From Theristus sp. LFF4_11 (taxonomy: Eukaryota > Nematoda > Chromadorea > Monhysterida > Xyalidae), in the NCBI GenBank assembly GCA_030248135.1, contig JASANC010003221.1:1-64000 (forward strand): a stretch of 64,000 nt of DNA, given 5' to 3'. The translations under genes and the position numbers were made by a program. Shown piece after piece: positions 13,001-25,000 of this stretch. Below the pieces are notes generated by a model. The model made no database searches, had not been told where the DNA came from, and was given only the letters and a program-made list of their open reading frames with translations. How positions within the stretch are numbered: the first letter of the stretch is position 1; each line of letters begins with the position of its first letter.

Positions 13001-16000
13001 TGGCAAAAAGCATTTTCTCGTTACAATGTCAACGTAATACTGCAATCCGACTGCTCTTTTTTTCTTTTATTGTTCGCGCACCGGTTTTGGTTTCCCCGGA
13101 AACCGAACTCCGGCGGAAACGGGCAGTACTGCCCCGAGCCAAATTTACCTTCGGCTCTGGAGGGAGCAGACCATTAGATGTCATAGTTGGTCACTTTCGT
13201 TTCTGCATTATGTCTCTTGTCCACAGCGAGGAGCCGAGGATCGAACTTTCCACCAACAGAACGGTAGACAGAAGTCCTACACCTGCGCTACAGACGCGAG
13301 TACTGTTCTCGTTTCACAGGTCGGCTCTGTTCGTCAGTCGTCAGCATTCGCGACGCGATCTCTCGCAGCTGCAGCCGAAGGATCACGGCGACTTCGATCC
13401 GTGCCTTCCGACGGCCGACTTCGCACGCGTGCCTGCGGTGCACGTGAGCACGTGTGCGCACACGATGCACGCCGCGTGCCATCAGCAGTGAGTGCGGCAG
13501 AAGGGAAACCCTGATGGGCAAGGGAGTGTTCAAATTGAAATGGGGCTTCATGGGGATGGCGCATGGGGATGTGTTGAAATGGAGATGCAGCTGAAGGCGG
13601 CCTTGCTACAGTCGAACTCTAAATTACAGGGAATCAGCTGATTGGTTGGTGGTCACGTGCATGCAGGTTGTTGTTGTTGTTGTTGGGATTTTTAGGCGAT
13701 GTTTTCAGCCAGGGCTAACCCAGAGCAGCGTACAGAACGCCATCGAGTTTTCTCTGTCATTAAGTACCCATACACCCCTCGGCGGGGCTCGATCCCCCGA
13801 GCGCACAGACTGCAGTCTAACGCACTACCACCAGGCCACGATTGCTGTGGAGCGTCGTCTGTCGGTGTCTGTCGTCCTGCACAGAAAGTACGCATCACGT
13901 GACCACCAACCAATCAGCTGATTCCCAACAATTTATAAAGTTCGACTGTAGGTGCATTCAAAACGAACCGCACGTGTGTGCTTGGTTTGCCTTTGAGCTG
14001 CATCATGCCTTTCTCAATCAATTTCATTTTTAATAGAACTGCTGGCCGTTGCAATGGATCAACCAATAGGTCGGTCACCTGATTTTCAAGGGCATGGCAA
14101 ACGGAGAGCGCTGCTTGGAAATGAGGCACACTGCCTGGTTGATTGGTCGATTCCAACAAGCAGACCGCTGTAAAGGCCGTTTACATCTGGCGTGTGCAGA
14201 CGTACGTCAGGTATGAACGGCAGTATGCAATAACACGAGACCTAAAGTGACGTGCCGTGCCGTGCCGTGCCGTGTGCGCATACGTCAGGTATAAACGGGC
14301 CTTAACGGAGTTCGCAATCGATCAGCCACTGTGCGTTTATGACGTGTGTCTGTGCAGATTCGTGGCGTCGTTGCACGACAGCGAGGCGCGTCGTCGATTG
14401 AATCTGTACCAGCAGACGCGGCACGTGCGAGTCGACCACGGCGAGTACCAGTGTCCGTTGTGTAAGCGCCTGTCGAACGTCGCCATGCCCGTGCTGCCGC
14501 CGACGCACAAGTGGCACACCGCGTACGACGGAACTGTTGCTTTTTCGAATTACATGTTCATTCATTCGTTTTATTTGGCGAGAATGCAGGATGCTCCGCT
14601 AAAACTGTTCAGACAGCATGAGATACGGAGACCCATGAGAGACGGAGCATGTTCAGTTGACGCGTTTGCTTTTTGTTCTGCAGCGCTCCTGCTGAGCATA
14701 GAACATACTTCTGTGGGGCCGGTCTACTTTGTATGAAAATGTGGTAGTGTTAAAGATAGATTGTCTCCGTTGTATAAAAGTATGGCAGTGTTGAAATCAT
14801 CTAGTTTGCAGGGCAGGTCGGAAAACGTGTGCAGCTGAAAAAGGCCAAATCTATCCCCAACCAACCCACATCAATAACATGGTGTTTGCAGTTGGTCCGC
14901 TTTCAAATCCCAAAGTTTCGTTTTATATCTGCAGATCACTTGGAACCGCAGCAACATCGGCAGAGCAGAGCAGCTCGGCGACTGTCGAGGTGCCGCCAAA
15001 GAGCAAACCGTCACCGGTGTCCGCAGTGCCAACGCAGTCGTTTAGCTCATGGCTAGTCAGCATGCAGGTGCGGCAACTGTTCAATGCCAGTTGATTGGAT
15101 GCAAACGTTTGGACGGAAAGCTCACTGGTTATATGTAGCCAGGTGTCCTAGTACCTAAAAGCATACGACTTCATTTCATTTCATTTTACTTCGCAAAACG
15201 CTGGAACTCCGATCAACCTGCAAGAACAACATGACAACAACCGTATAACACATGAGAGCCTCGTGGCCTGGTGGCAGTGCGTTAGCCTCTTGTCTGTGCG
15301 CTCGGGGGATCCAGCACCGCCGAGGGGTGTATAGGCACTTAATGACGGAGAAAACTCGATGGGCGCCCTACTCAATGGCGTTCTGTACGCTTCTCTGGGT
15401 TAGCCCTGGCTACAAAACACCGCCTAAAATCCCAGCAACAAAATAGAGACCTATCAGTTGCGTGTTTCGCTGCAGCGTTGGTGCTACGGAGTGCTGCTGA
15501 TGGCATCGGCTAGCACCGGAGGCTCGGGCGCGTCAGGCAGTCAGAAACGCCGGCGCAAACATCGCAGTGGCCCAACGAGTCGTACGGCCGCTCGCGCGCA
15601 CAAACGGGCGGCCACAGCCGCGGCGGCGTTACGGAAGCGAACAAACTCGGCATCCGCACAGGTCGGTTCGCTGCTCGTTCTGCTGCTGTCTCATGTTCGC
15701 ATCATTACCCGCGCGACGGTGTGGGGTACCGATGTGCGCAGCCCTCAAACCGGTGTGCAGCCCGCGCAAGAACAAACTGTTTTGCGAGCGTTGCTTCATT
15801 GCACCGGCTGCCTTGCAAATGGTGCGCAACTCTCAAAATGGTGCGCAGCCCTTAAACCGTTCTTGCCATTTGCCAAATTGCTACCGCAAACAAATTCTTG
15901 CGAGCTGCACACCGGTTTTGAGGGCTGCGGACATTGGTACCCCACACCGTCGCACGGCTATGGTTCGCATGCTCGAACCATTTGACTCTACTCCCTTTTC

Positions 16001-19000
16001 GTTCGTTGTTGTTTTTTGCTGCACTCAGTCACTCATATTCATTTTACAAAAAAAACGAATAATAAATACAATCAAATTATTTGGTAGATCTGTTGGGCGT
16101 TTCGCCAATTATTCGTTGTACGCCGACACCGTTTGGACTCGTCAGCAACGATCGGTGTCACAGACACTTGAAAGAATCACTTGAGAAAATACATGTGATA
16201 CACTTAACAAAACAACCAAGCAACCTCAGTGAAGCAACAAACAGCAAGCACACCTTGTCGTTGACTCGTTTGTGGTGCTGTTGATCTTGACTCCCTTGAT
16301 TTTTCCTTTTACGGCCACCCATCTTCGTTGCTCAAAACCAGAAACTGCAAGCACAGTAAATACCAAAATGAATCAACCGAACACCAGACGAAATAAGCCG
16401 AAGAATTGAGTGTCTGAAAAAATTCCAAATTTGAACAGTAAAACTTTATGTGAAACACGTAATTTCATGAATCCTCGAATCAGACTTGTCTTTTTGTAGC
16501 CGTTATTTAACATGATCAAGACTTGAGTTTGAACAACAGCAATAAAGTCATCGAGGTCGGAGCAAATCCGACCAAAACGGATCACTTGCCCAACAAAGGC
16601 ATAAATGCCGACTTTACAATGTATGTTTGAGTCAACATGAATCATTTTATTCACACGAAATGGAAAGTCGTCAGTTTTGTCATATGGTTTAATTTTAAAA
16701 ATTTCACCACATGATAATGTGAAATCAAGAAAATTGCATTTCTTTCCATCTTCAGATCCGGTACTTTCCAAAGGAAGTTCGTGTGGATAGATTGTTTTAG
16801 CCAACTCGAGAAATTCAGGGCAATTAATAAACAACAAATCATCGACATAACGAATGACATGTCGCGGGACAGTAAAAGATCTCGTTCGTATTGCAGAAAC
16901 CATGAACTTGTGTTCAATAGCTGTTAACGTCAATGTAGCCAGTGTCGGACTATGCGCACCACCTTGTGGTATTCCTTGAATTTGTTGAAAAAGACAACCG
17001 CCAAATGTGGCGAATGTTTCAGTCACACTTTCTCGAATCAGTTGTTTCAGTTCAGGAATTCTTAAACAGACTTGAAACCAATCCGATTTAGAATCCCTGA
17101 ACGACACCAGTTTGTGTTTAACACAAACAAATTCCTCTCTACACACGAGATCAACTAGATAATTAATTGAATCAAAAATTATATTGTGTGGTAGTGAAGG
17201 AAACAGTGTACTGAAATCAGCTGCACCAACAGATGTAATGTGTTTTATGCTTTGAACATTTCTGAGTGCTTCCAGTGAACCGTCAACTGCCCAGTATGAT
17301 GAAATGCCACCTCTATTCTTTGAAACTTCACAGTATTTCTTCACTCTTGTTTTCAAGACCGATAAAATACGGTGAACTAAAAGGCATATCGGCTTGGTTG
17401 ATGATCTTGATGCACCACAAATAAAACGAAACTTATAAGGAGACTTATGCATTTTCGGAGTGGCAAACAAAATTGGAATAGTTTCAGTCCAATATTGCCT
17501 CTCGTAGTTGTATACATCGAGCAGTTTTTTGTGCTCAGAAAGCACCTTACTTGCATCAGAATCTAGACTGCCTTTGAATCCGTACGTTGCATTGCCATTG
17601 CAAACTAGACGTCCATCAGAAACTGATATTCCCAATTCCTTACATAAAATCTCCACGTAAAACTTCTTGCAAATGAAGGCATAATTATTTGCGGCTTTAT
17701 CAATGGGGCAAATGATTAGTTCACTTTGTAAATCACGCAACTCCTTTTTTAGTTCATCTGTAATGGTGTAGCAGATCGTTGATCCATCAACTTTTTTCAT
17801 TTCTTTGACTAAGCTTTTCTTGAACTCATTAACAAAATTTTGAATTCTTTTACTGTCCCCAACACTTTTCAGTTTCTTCAGAAGCGGTCCCAGTGCACAC
17901 ACCACACTATTGTGAATGCTAGACATTGAAAACCGCCCCGAAGTGCGAAACTTGGTGCCCTTTTCAAAAAGTTCTTTTAGTTGTTGACTCTGAACAATAT
18001 TCAAGTCACCACTAATGATGTGGTCATGTGGGCGATAGATAAACTTGCTCTTATCACATGAACATTTCAATTGCAACCACCTAATTAACTCCTCCTTATC
18101 AAGATCGCGTAAGAACACGTTATAGTTGAAAACGTTCAACGAAATTGGGCTTTCGTATTTGAAAACAACTTCAGTTTTTTGTAACAAACGCTTTTGATTG
18201 ATATCCAATAAATCACCTAAAACCAGTCTCCGTAAAATTTTTTTGAAATTGATTTGTTCCATCTTCTTGTCAACAAACGGGAGAATCCATCTAAATTCTG
18301 GTTTTTCTTTTTTGGAACACGTGCTTTTCTGCTCGTAAATGTCAAAAAAGAATTCACTAGACTTTTTTATGTTGACAAACTCTGCATTGTTAAGAACAGC
18401 TTCGTAAACTAGTTGCCTCGTTTTTTTGTTGCAAGAACGAAGTAGTTTGTACCAGTATGTGTATATTTCAACCTCTGAACTGAAGTTGGTTTTCAGTTCA
18501 CTTACTACATTGTCCTTAGGCAACCGAGAGAACGAATGTTTCTTGCGAACACCATGCGACCTTTCAAGCCTAGGAACCTTTATCGAAAAATACAGTCTTT
18601 CATCTGCTTTTGGTCCAGTCTTAAATTTGTGAGTTAAATTTACCGAGCCTATACCTGAGACTTTATCATTCAAACCTAATGGAGAGACCGTGTTCAAAAC
18701 TCTCATCCAGGTTTTCTCTTCTTTCAACCTAAGTTTCGCGTCGGTTGTGCATTTTGAAATGATGCGACACCTGAAGCATTGACCTGAACCTAAAACATTG
18801 ACCTGTTAAAAAATGTACGGAAACCAAGACGTATGAACTTCACTTGTCTTGTCGCACAAACTCGTGACAATTTCGCAAATTACAGCAGTGTTCGTCGTCG
18901 TCGGCACCGATGGACACAACCGAACTGGACACCTCCGGCTCTTCGTCAACCGATCAGTGGTCGGTGTCGGTGGCGTGTTTTGCCAGTTTTTTGTCAAATG

Positions 19001-22000
19001 AGCGGCTCGCTGATTGGCTGGCTGAACACCGCTGCTCCTGGTTGTTGTTGCTAGTCATTGGCTTAAAGAGGCACTTAATGACAGATACCCTACTGGGCGC
19101 CCTTCTCGACGGCGTTCTGTTCGCTTGTTCTGGGCTAGCCCTGGCTAACAAACATCGCCTAAAATCACCGTTCGTTCGTATTGACAATCGATCGAGATTC
19201 AGCTGGTCTCTTCAGCTACACTATTGTGGATTTATTCAAACGTGTCCGGACTAAAATGACGTCATTTGCTTTTAAAAACGCCCGTTTGTCAAAGTACAGG
19301 CACTAAAATGTCAGTTTGGTGTGACTGATTCGATATTCACCATTTGTTTACGGGACGAAATCAGCTAAACGGAAATTCTGGTTTGCTGTGAACGGCAAGC
19401 GCATGTTTGGCGGCACATGACGTCATTTCAGTGGGACACGTTTAAAAAAACAGGTCATACCTCGTTTTGTAAAGCTCGCACATTTTTTTGCGTGTGCAGG
19501 TTTGACGCGCGTGACCCCGGTGACGCGGCGGCACTCGGCGGCGACGCAACGGCGGAGTCTGATGAGGAGCAACAACAGGTGGACTCGGACACGACCACAC
19601 TGTTCGGCGGCATGACTGACACGGACGCTGACGAAGTGATGCAGCTGATCGGCGAGGCGATGAACGAGATGGACGATACGCAGTCGGACGACTCTGACAA
19701 TGGTCGGGTCGCAAACGCACGATCAATCATTCCGTCCATCCAATTTATTTCGCGAAAAAGCAGCAAACTCCGATAAAAACTGTATGAACAGCATGCAGTT
19801 CGGAGTGCCAAATCATATCATTCGTTTCCGACTGTAACTGGACGGCGAAGTGCTGATTGAAATGTGTTATATTTTACAACGTGCAAGCGCTGTTTCTCGC
19901 GGTGTCGCCTGGTAAGCGTATACTGCGGTCCCCCGGGCTCGTCATTACGACAAGGCCCGGGCTGATGACCAGCGCAGACGAATGTTATGTCTGCCGAAAC
20001 ATCAACAAAACAGAAGGTCACACAAGCATGTTTGAGCTCCAAACTAACCAGTGCACCGAATCGCGACCCAGCGGTCGTCGATCGTTTTTTTTCAGATTCA
20101 GATTTTTTATTTCAACGCCAACATAAGTCATGCAAACAGGCGAAAAAAATCGATAGTTTCGTTCGAAATTTGCTATTGGAAAACTGCGTGTGTTTGTTTG
20201 CAGAGGCAGCACCACTGGAGCCGGACGTAGCAACGGTGGCGAACGAGCCAAGTGGCTTCCTGCGCATGTTGCCTTCGTTCATGAGTGCCCGTGTGCAGCG
20301 GCTCTTTCCGGCGATTATGCAGTGTTTCAAGGATGAAAGGTGAAAGCCAACACGACGGCAGTTAATATAATTTGGTTTTTGTAGATGTTTCTGGATTTTG
20401 TCAAAAAAAATTCTGAATTGTGTTTTTTTTGTTTCTTGCAGAGCAACACCGCCGCCGCTGTTTCACCCGCACAATGCAGAGTACTGGAGTGCGTTACGAG
20501 TGTTCGCTGGCGAGGCAACCAGGGTGAGTTTTAATTTCCGCTGCACTGTATAGTCTATCTCGCTATTATATGCGACTAGCTGATTGGTTGGTCAATGCAA
20601 ATCTCAGCGCTGATTGGTTGGTTATGAGCAATTTTCAGCGCTGATTTGGTCATCACGTCATGTTTCCAGATGGACTGTATTTCTACATCATATGCATTTA
20701 GCTAATCGGCTGGTGACCACGTGAATGCATGCATTCTGTGCAAGCATCATCGCTGTTGAGGCGGAGTCTAGGACTGCAAATAATGCATGCATCACGTGGT
20801 GGTGACCATTTTTGGTTACGTTGGCGTCGATGCGTATTTGTGAACACACAAAGACACTGATTAAAAACATGAAAGAATAAAAATAAAAATAATAAAAGAG
20901 GACCTAAAGCCGGGTGAGGGTCAGTTGGAAAAGCCTTATAATCTCAGTACCTAGCAGGTTTCGGCGCTTCAATTCAAGAGCTGACTTGATGCAGTGCCAA
21001 TGTTTGCAGCACGGCACTGGCGTGCCCATGCGTCACGTGCTGCCATTTGGCAAGTGCGTCTCGATGTTGGCGCACGCCGCCACCTACACCATTCGGTGTC
21101 TCGCGCTGGTCACCGAACGCGAGCAGAAGCCGCTGTTTGGCGCGCACAACATCAGACAGGTGGCAAAGACGCTCGTCAATGTTTTGCTCAACGTTTTGCG
21201 GATAATATTCGTTGACTGATGATTTGTGTTATTCTCGTTTGCTAATTTTCCGACACGAAAAGCTACATGTGTCGGTAGCAGCGAACTAGCAATCAATGCA
21301 TGTCTGCGATGAAGCACAGTGGTGTAGCATTGATTGCGTGCCGTAAAGGCCCGCTGATACCTGACGTATGCAGAAGTACGTCGACGTACGTCAGGTATGA
21401 ACAGTAGTATGCAATAACACGGGACCTAAAGTGACGTGACGTGCCGTGCCGTGCCGTGCCGTATGCACGTACGTCAGGTATAACCGTGCGTTTACCCGTT
21501 GCAGACCGACTGTCTATACGGCGTGTGCCGTGCGAGCGTCGCCGGCGCCGTGCTGCTGCGTGCCAAGCGTCTCTGTGTGCTGTACGCACGGCTGCTCGCT
21601 GCACTGCTGCGACCGTCCAATCAGCAGATGGCCGTCATCGACATCGATATACTCAGTTGGATGGTGAGGCTTCGCGGCACAAGTCGCTTGTCTTGATTCA
21701 GTTCATTCATACACTCCAGTCATTCATAACTGGTGTGCTATCAACTTTGAAGTGCTGTCGCTCTCCAACTGTTTGAGAGTTTTGGTTGATTTCTGTAAAA
21801 TACGTCCGTCCGACCCCGGTCAGAGCCGTGCGAACCCGTGGGGTACCACGGTGCGGCTGGCCACCCCGCAAGACGATTCTCTGGCTCTGAGTTGGGGGCT
21901 CGCCAGCGCGGCTCTCAATGGCACGGGTATGCTTCGGGCCGTCCGGGAGCTGCAACGCTTCACGAATGTTCGTGCCGTCGTTCGGGGCTTCGTGCTACAT

Positions 22001-25000
22001 TATTGTTGTGGTGGCTTTATATTGCACTCATCTATCATTTTCACTGCTGATCTGAATAAAAGCATCAAGAGTGTGCGTGCGCGTTGCAGACGAGCGTCGT
22101 GTTGTTTGGCGCCGTCGTCTCCGCCACCGTCGACTCTCAACCGCTGTCATTCGGCAGTGGCAGGTCGTCGTACGTGCTGCGTCTGGCCTTGACGGCGTAC
22201 TTGTTTCAATTGTTGGTGACGTTCGAGCCGACTGTGGAGACGCATCACTTGCAAACGGAGCACGGGTAAATGCTGACAGTTGTTGCTGCTGGTGATGCTA
22301 TGATGACACTGCGGGGTGGATGGGTTGATTGATGTATTGTATGAGCTGTCGCTATTTGGACGAGAGCAGAGCAGAAGATAAGTTTCCACTCCACCGCACG
22401 TGAACGGAATGGCCGATTAAACATGGCAGCTTTTTTCAGGGTGCCAGGAGCGTGCGAAATTTGAATGAAAAAAGAAGCCGTTCAGAAACCCAAATGTGTG
22501 TCAAATTTGACGTGTTTTTTAACTAATTGATTCTTCGTGCTATTCTCTTCTTCATTCTTCATTCTTCATTCTTTCTCCCTTGCATACATCACTGGGAATT
22601 CTCGTGTTCTTCAAAAAGACAACTCCTACTCTGCGATCAATTCATCCTTGAGGGAGAAAGACTGCATTATTTATTCGGCCATACCGTACAGCCGTGCGCT
22701 CTTTGGATGCGTGTGTTGTGTGTGTGTTGAATAAAAAGCAATTTGTGTGACTGAATAATGTGAGTTTGTGTGATTTCTGGTATTTAGCTTGCTAATTGAT
22801 CGAATGCTTTTTAAGCTGGTGACCGTTGCCTTGTAGGCGAGCACCGTCCGGCGGCAGCGAGAGCGACCGTGATCGCAGCCTCAGTGTGCGTCGGCGGCAG
22901 CTGCTGCACGAGCGTGCGGTGTGCACGTGCGACGCATGTGACAGCCAGCTGGCGACGCACGTGCGCGCGGCGTTCGCGCAATTCTTGCGACCGAGCGCAC
23001 TGCTCTGGCACGCGCTCACCATGGTGCCGCCGCCCGAGGCGCTCAAGGGTAAACGGTGTTGTTCAAACCTGTCACTAAAAGGGCATTCAGGAAACCGTAT
23101 TTAGTGACCGCGTAGCTATGTTTTAACACAGTTACGCGTCACTAAATACTGCTTCAGGAATGCCGATTAAAGCTGTGACGTCCATCCATCTATTTTATTT
23201 CGCGAAAAAGCAGGAACTCCGATAACACTGTATGATCAACATGTAGTTCGGAGTCCCAAAAATATGCTGTCACGTTCGCTATGCAGTTGATTTCACAATG
23301 AACATTGATTTCAAAATGACAGCTCAAAAATGCTGAAGCGACTGATCCGCAAGTCTCTGAGGTACGACGACACTCGGTCATTTGAGGAAATTTTGAATTG
23401 CCTTTGAATTTTGATTTCCCGAGTCGCAGAACTGTGAAAACGATGATAAGATAACACTTGCACAACAACCGAAATGTGCAATTTGTTCAAGAGGGGCACG
23501 TCACTGATGAGGCCACCCCTCTTCTTCTTATGATGTTGGCCAGGCCGAAATGCAGAGAACCATCCTACAACCTGTTTGATTTGCTGCCCATTTGGGCGGT
23601 CTCCCGAATGTGCGGGTGCTTGTCAAACATGCAGTGTTTGTTTGTGCAGACCCTGGCTACGACGACCTCGAGCCGATGTGCCGTTACCTCGGGCTGCCGT
23701 CTTCGTTCGAGGAGCAACTGGCGTGGATCATGACCGACGAAACCGAGCAGCTCATGATGCGGTAATGATTTTTTATTGTGGTTCCGAGACGCAATGCGCG
23801 TGTAGATAGGTAAAGAGTTTTATGCATGACGCGGGAATTTAAAGTTGGCAAAATGATCCGAGTCCCCTGAATAGGACCGAGTCACTTTGGCGACTCTGAA
23901 TGACCACATAAAAACTAGTTTCCTTTCACGTCTGCGAATTCACTGAGTCGCAGGACCTGAAAACTGATGATAATAATAGAAACTTTTTGCAACTGTTCAG
24001 CAGGTTGTTCAACCGACAATTGAGTTTTCGTATGGTGCGTCTTTCTGCGCTCAGTCGGGTTCGGCCAATCATTGTTGTGTATTTTCTAATCAAAGAGCCC
24101 ACTTTTCCAGGTGGAGTGAGCACAAGCGAATGCGTGATCTGCGGCATCAGCGGAACGAACACAGCACGCACGAAGCAGAGTCAAGCGCCGCTGCAGGCAC
24201 CAGCTCTGCCGTCGCGGCGTCCTCTGTTGAGCCGTTCATTCGTCAGCCTGTTCGCCCGAACGTTCTGATTGATTTGCCGACCGATTTCGCGGAGCTCATC
24301 AACAAAGCCGTCACGTTTAGGCGGGTCTTTCAGAGCTAGACGTATTATTTTAGTATTACTGGAATTTTGTATTCTGCAACAAATCGGTACAGTCTCACCG
24401 AGCTGCGGAACAAGCGGCAAGCAATTCGAGTAAGAAAAGGATATGGCACTGAATGCCATGCCAGGTTTCACAAAAAAAAACCGTGTCAAGCAACAAACAC
24501 TTTTATTTGCTTATTTATTTGTTCGCGCGTCGGTTCCGGAAACCCTAAGGTACTAAACTCCGGCGGAAACGGGCAATACTGCTCCGAGTCCAATTTACCC
24601 TCGACTCTGGAGGGAGCTGTTATTGGTCACTTTCGTTTCTCCATTGTGTCTTGTCCGCAGCGGCGTTCGAACTTTCCACCTACAGAACGGTAGGCGAAAG
24701 CCGTACACCTGCGCTACAGACGCGATGAACACAAACCGCCAAGCACATTCATGATGCGCTTTGTGAACAGTTGTCGTTTGCGTGGATTGCAGCTGTCCAA
24801 TGTTGAACTCTGACGACACGATGCGTGCGCCGACGCTGTGTCTGCTGTGCGGGCGACTGCTCTGCTCACAGTCGTACTGCTGTCAACAGACCGTCGAAGA
24901 CAACCAACAGGTGAGTCTGCTTGGCTTTTTTGCATCCAAATGGGTGCATTTTGCATCGTTTTTTGGTTATTTGCATCCGAGTTTTCTCCTGTGCTTGCCG

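Larger units (their letters stand above)
12521..15067 (+). other. UBR1: UBR gene exons 25-29: RING-H2 region
   Basis: Exons: 12521-12588, 12671-12829, 13320-13487, 14358-14522 (or ending 14510; both donors give the same phase), 14935-15067. The RING Cys/His ligands are spread over three exons: CILCQESEV, then CAHTMHAACHQ, then EYQCPLCKRL. This matches the CILCQ..GHVMHAVCW..YLCPLCK arrangement of UBR1/2, whose E2 partner is the UBE2A/B (Rad6) class. The intron after 12829 contains a tRNA-derived SINE in reverse. The intron after 13487 contains a MITE with a SINE inserted inside it. Confidence 0.82.
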
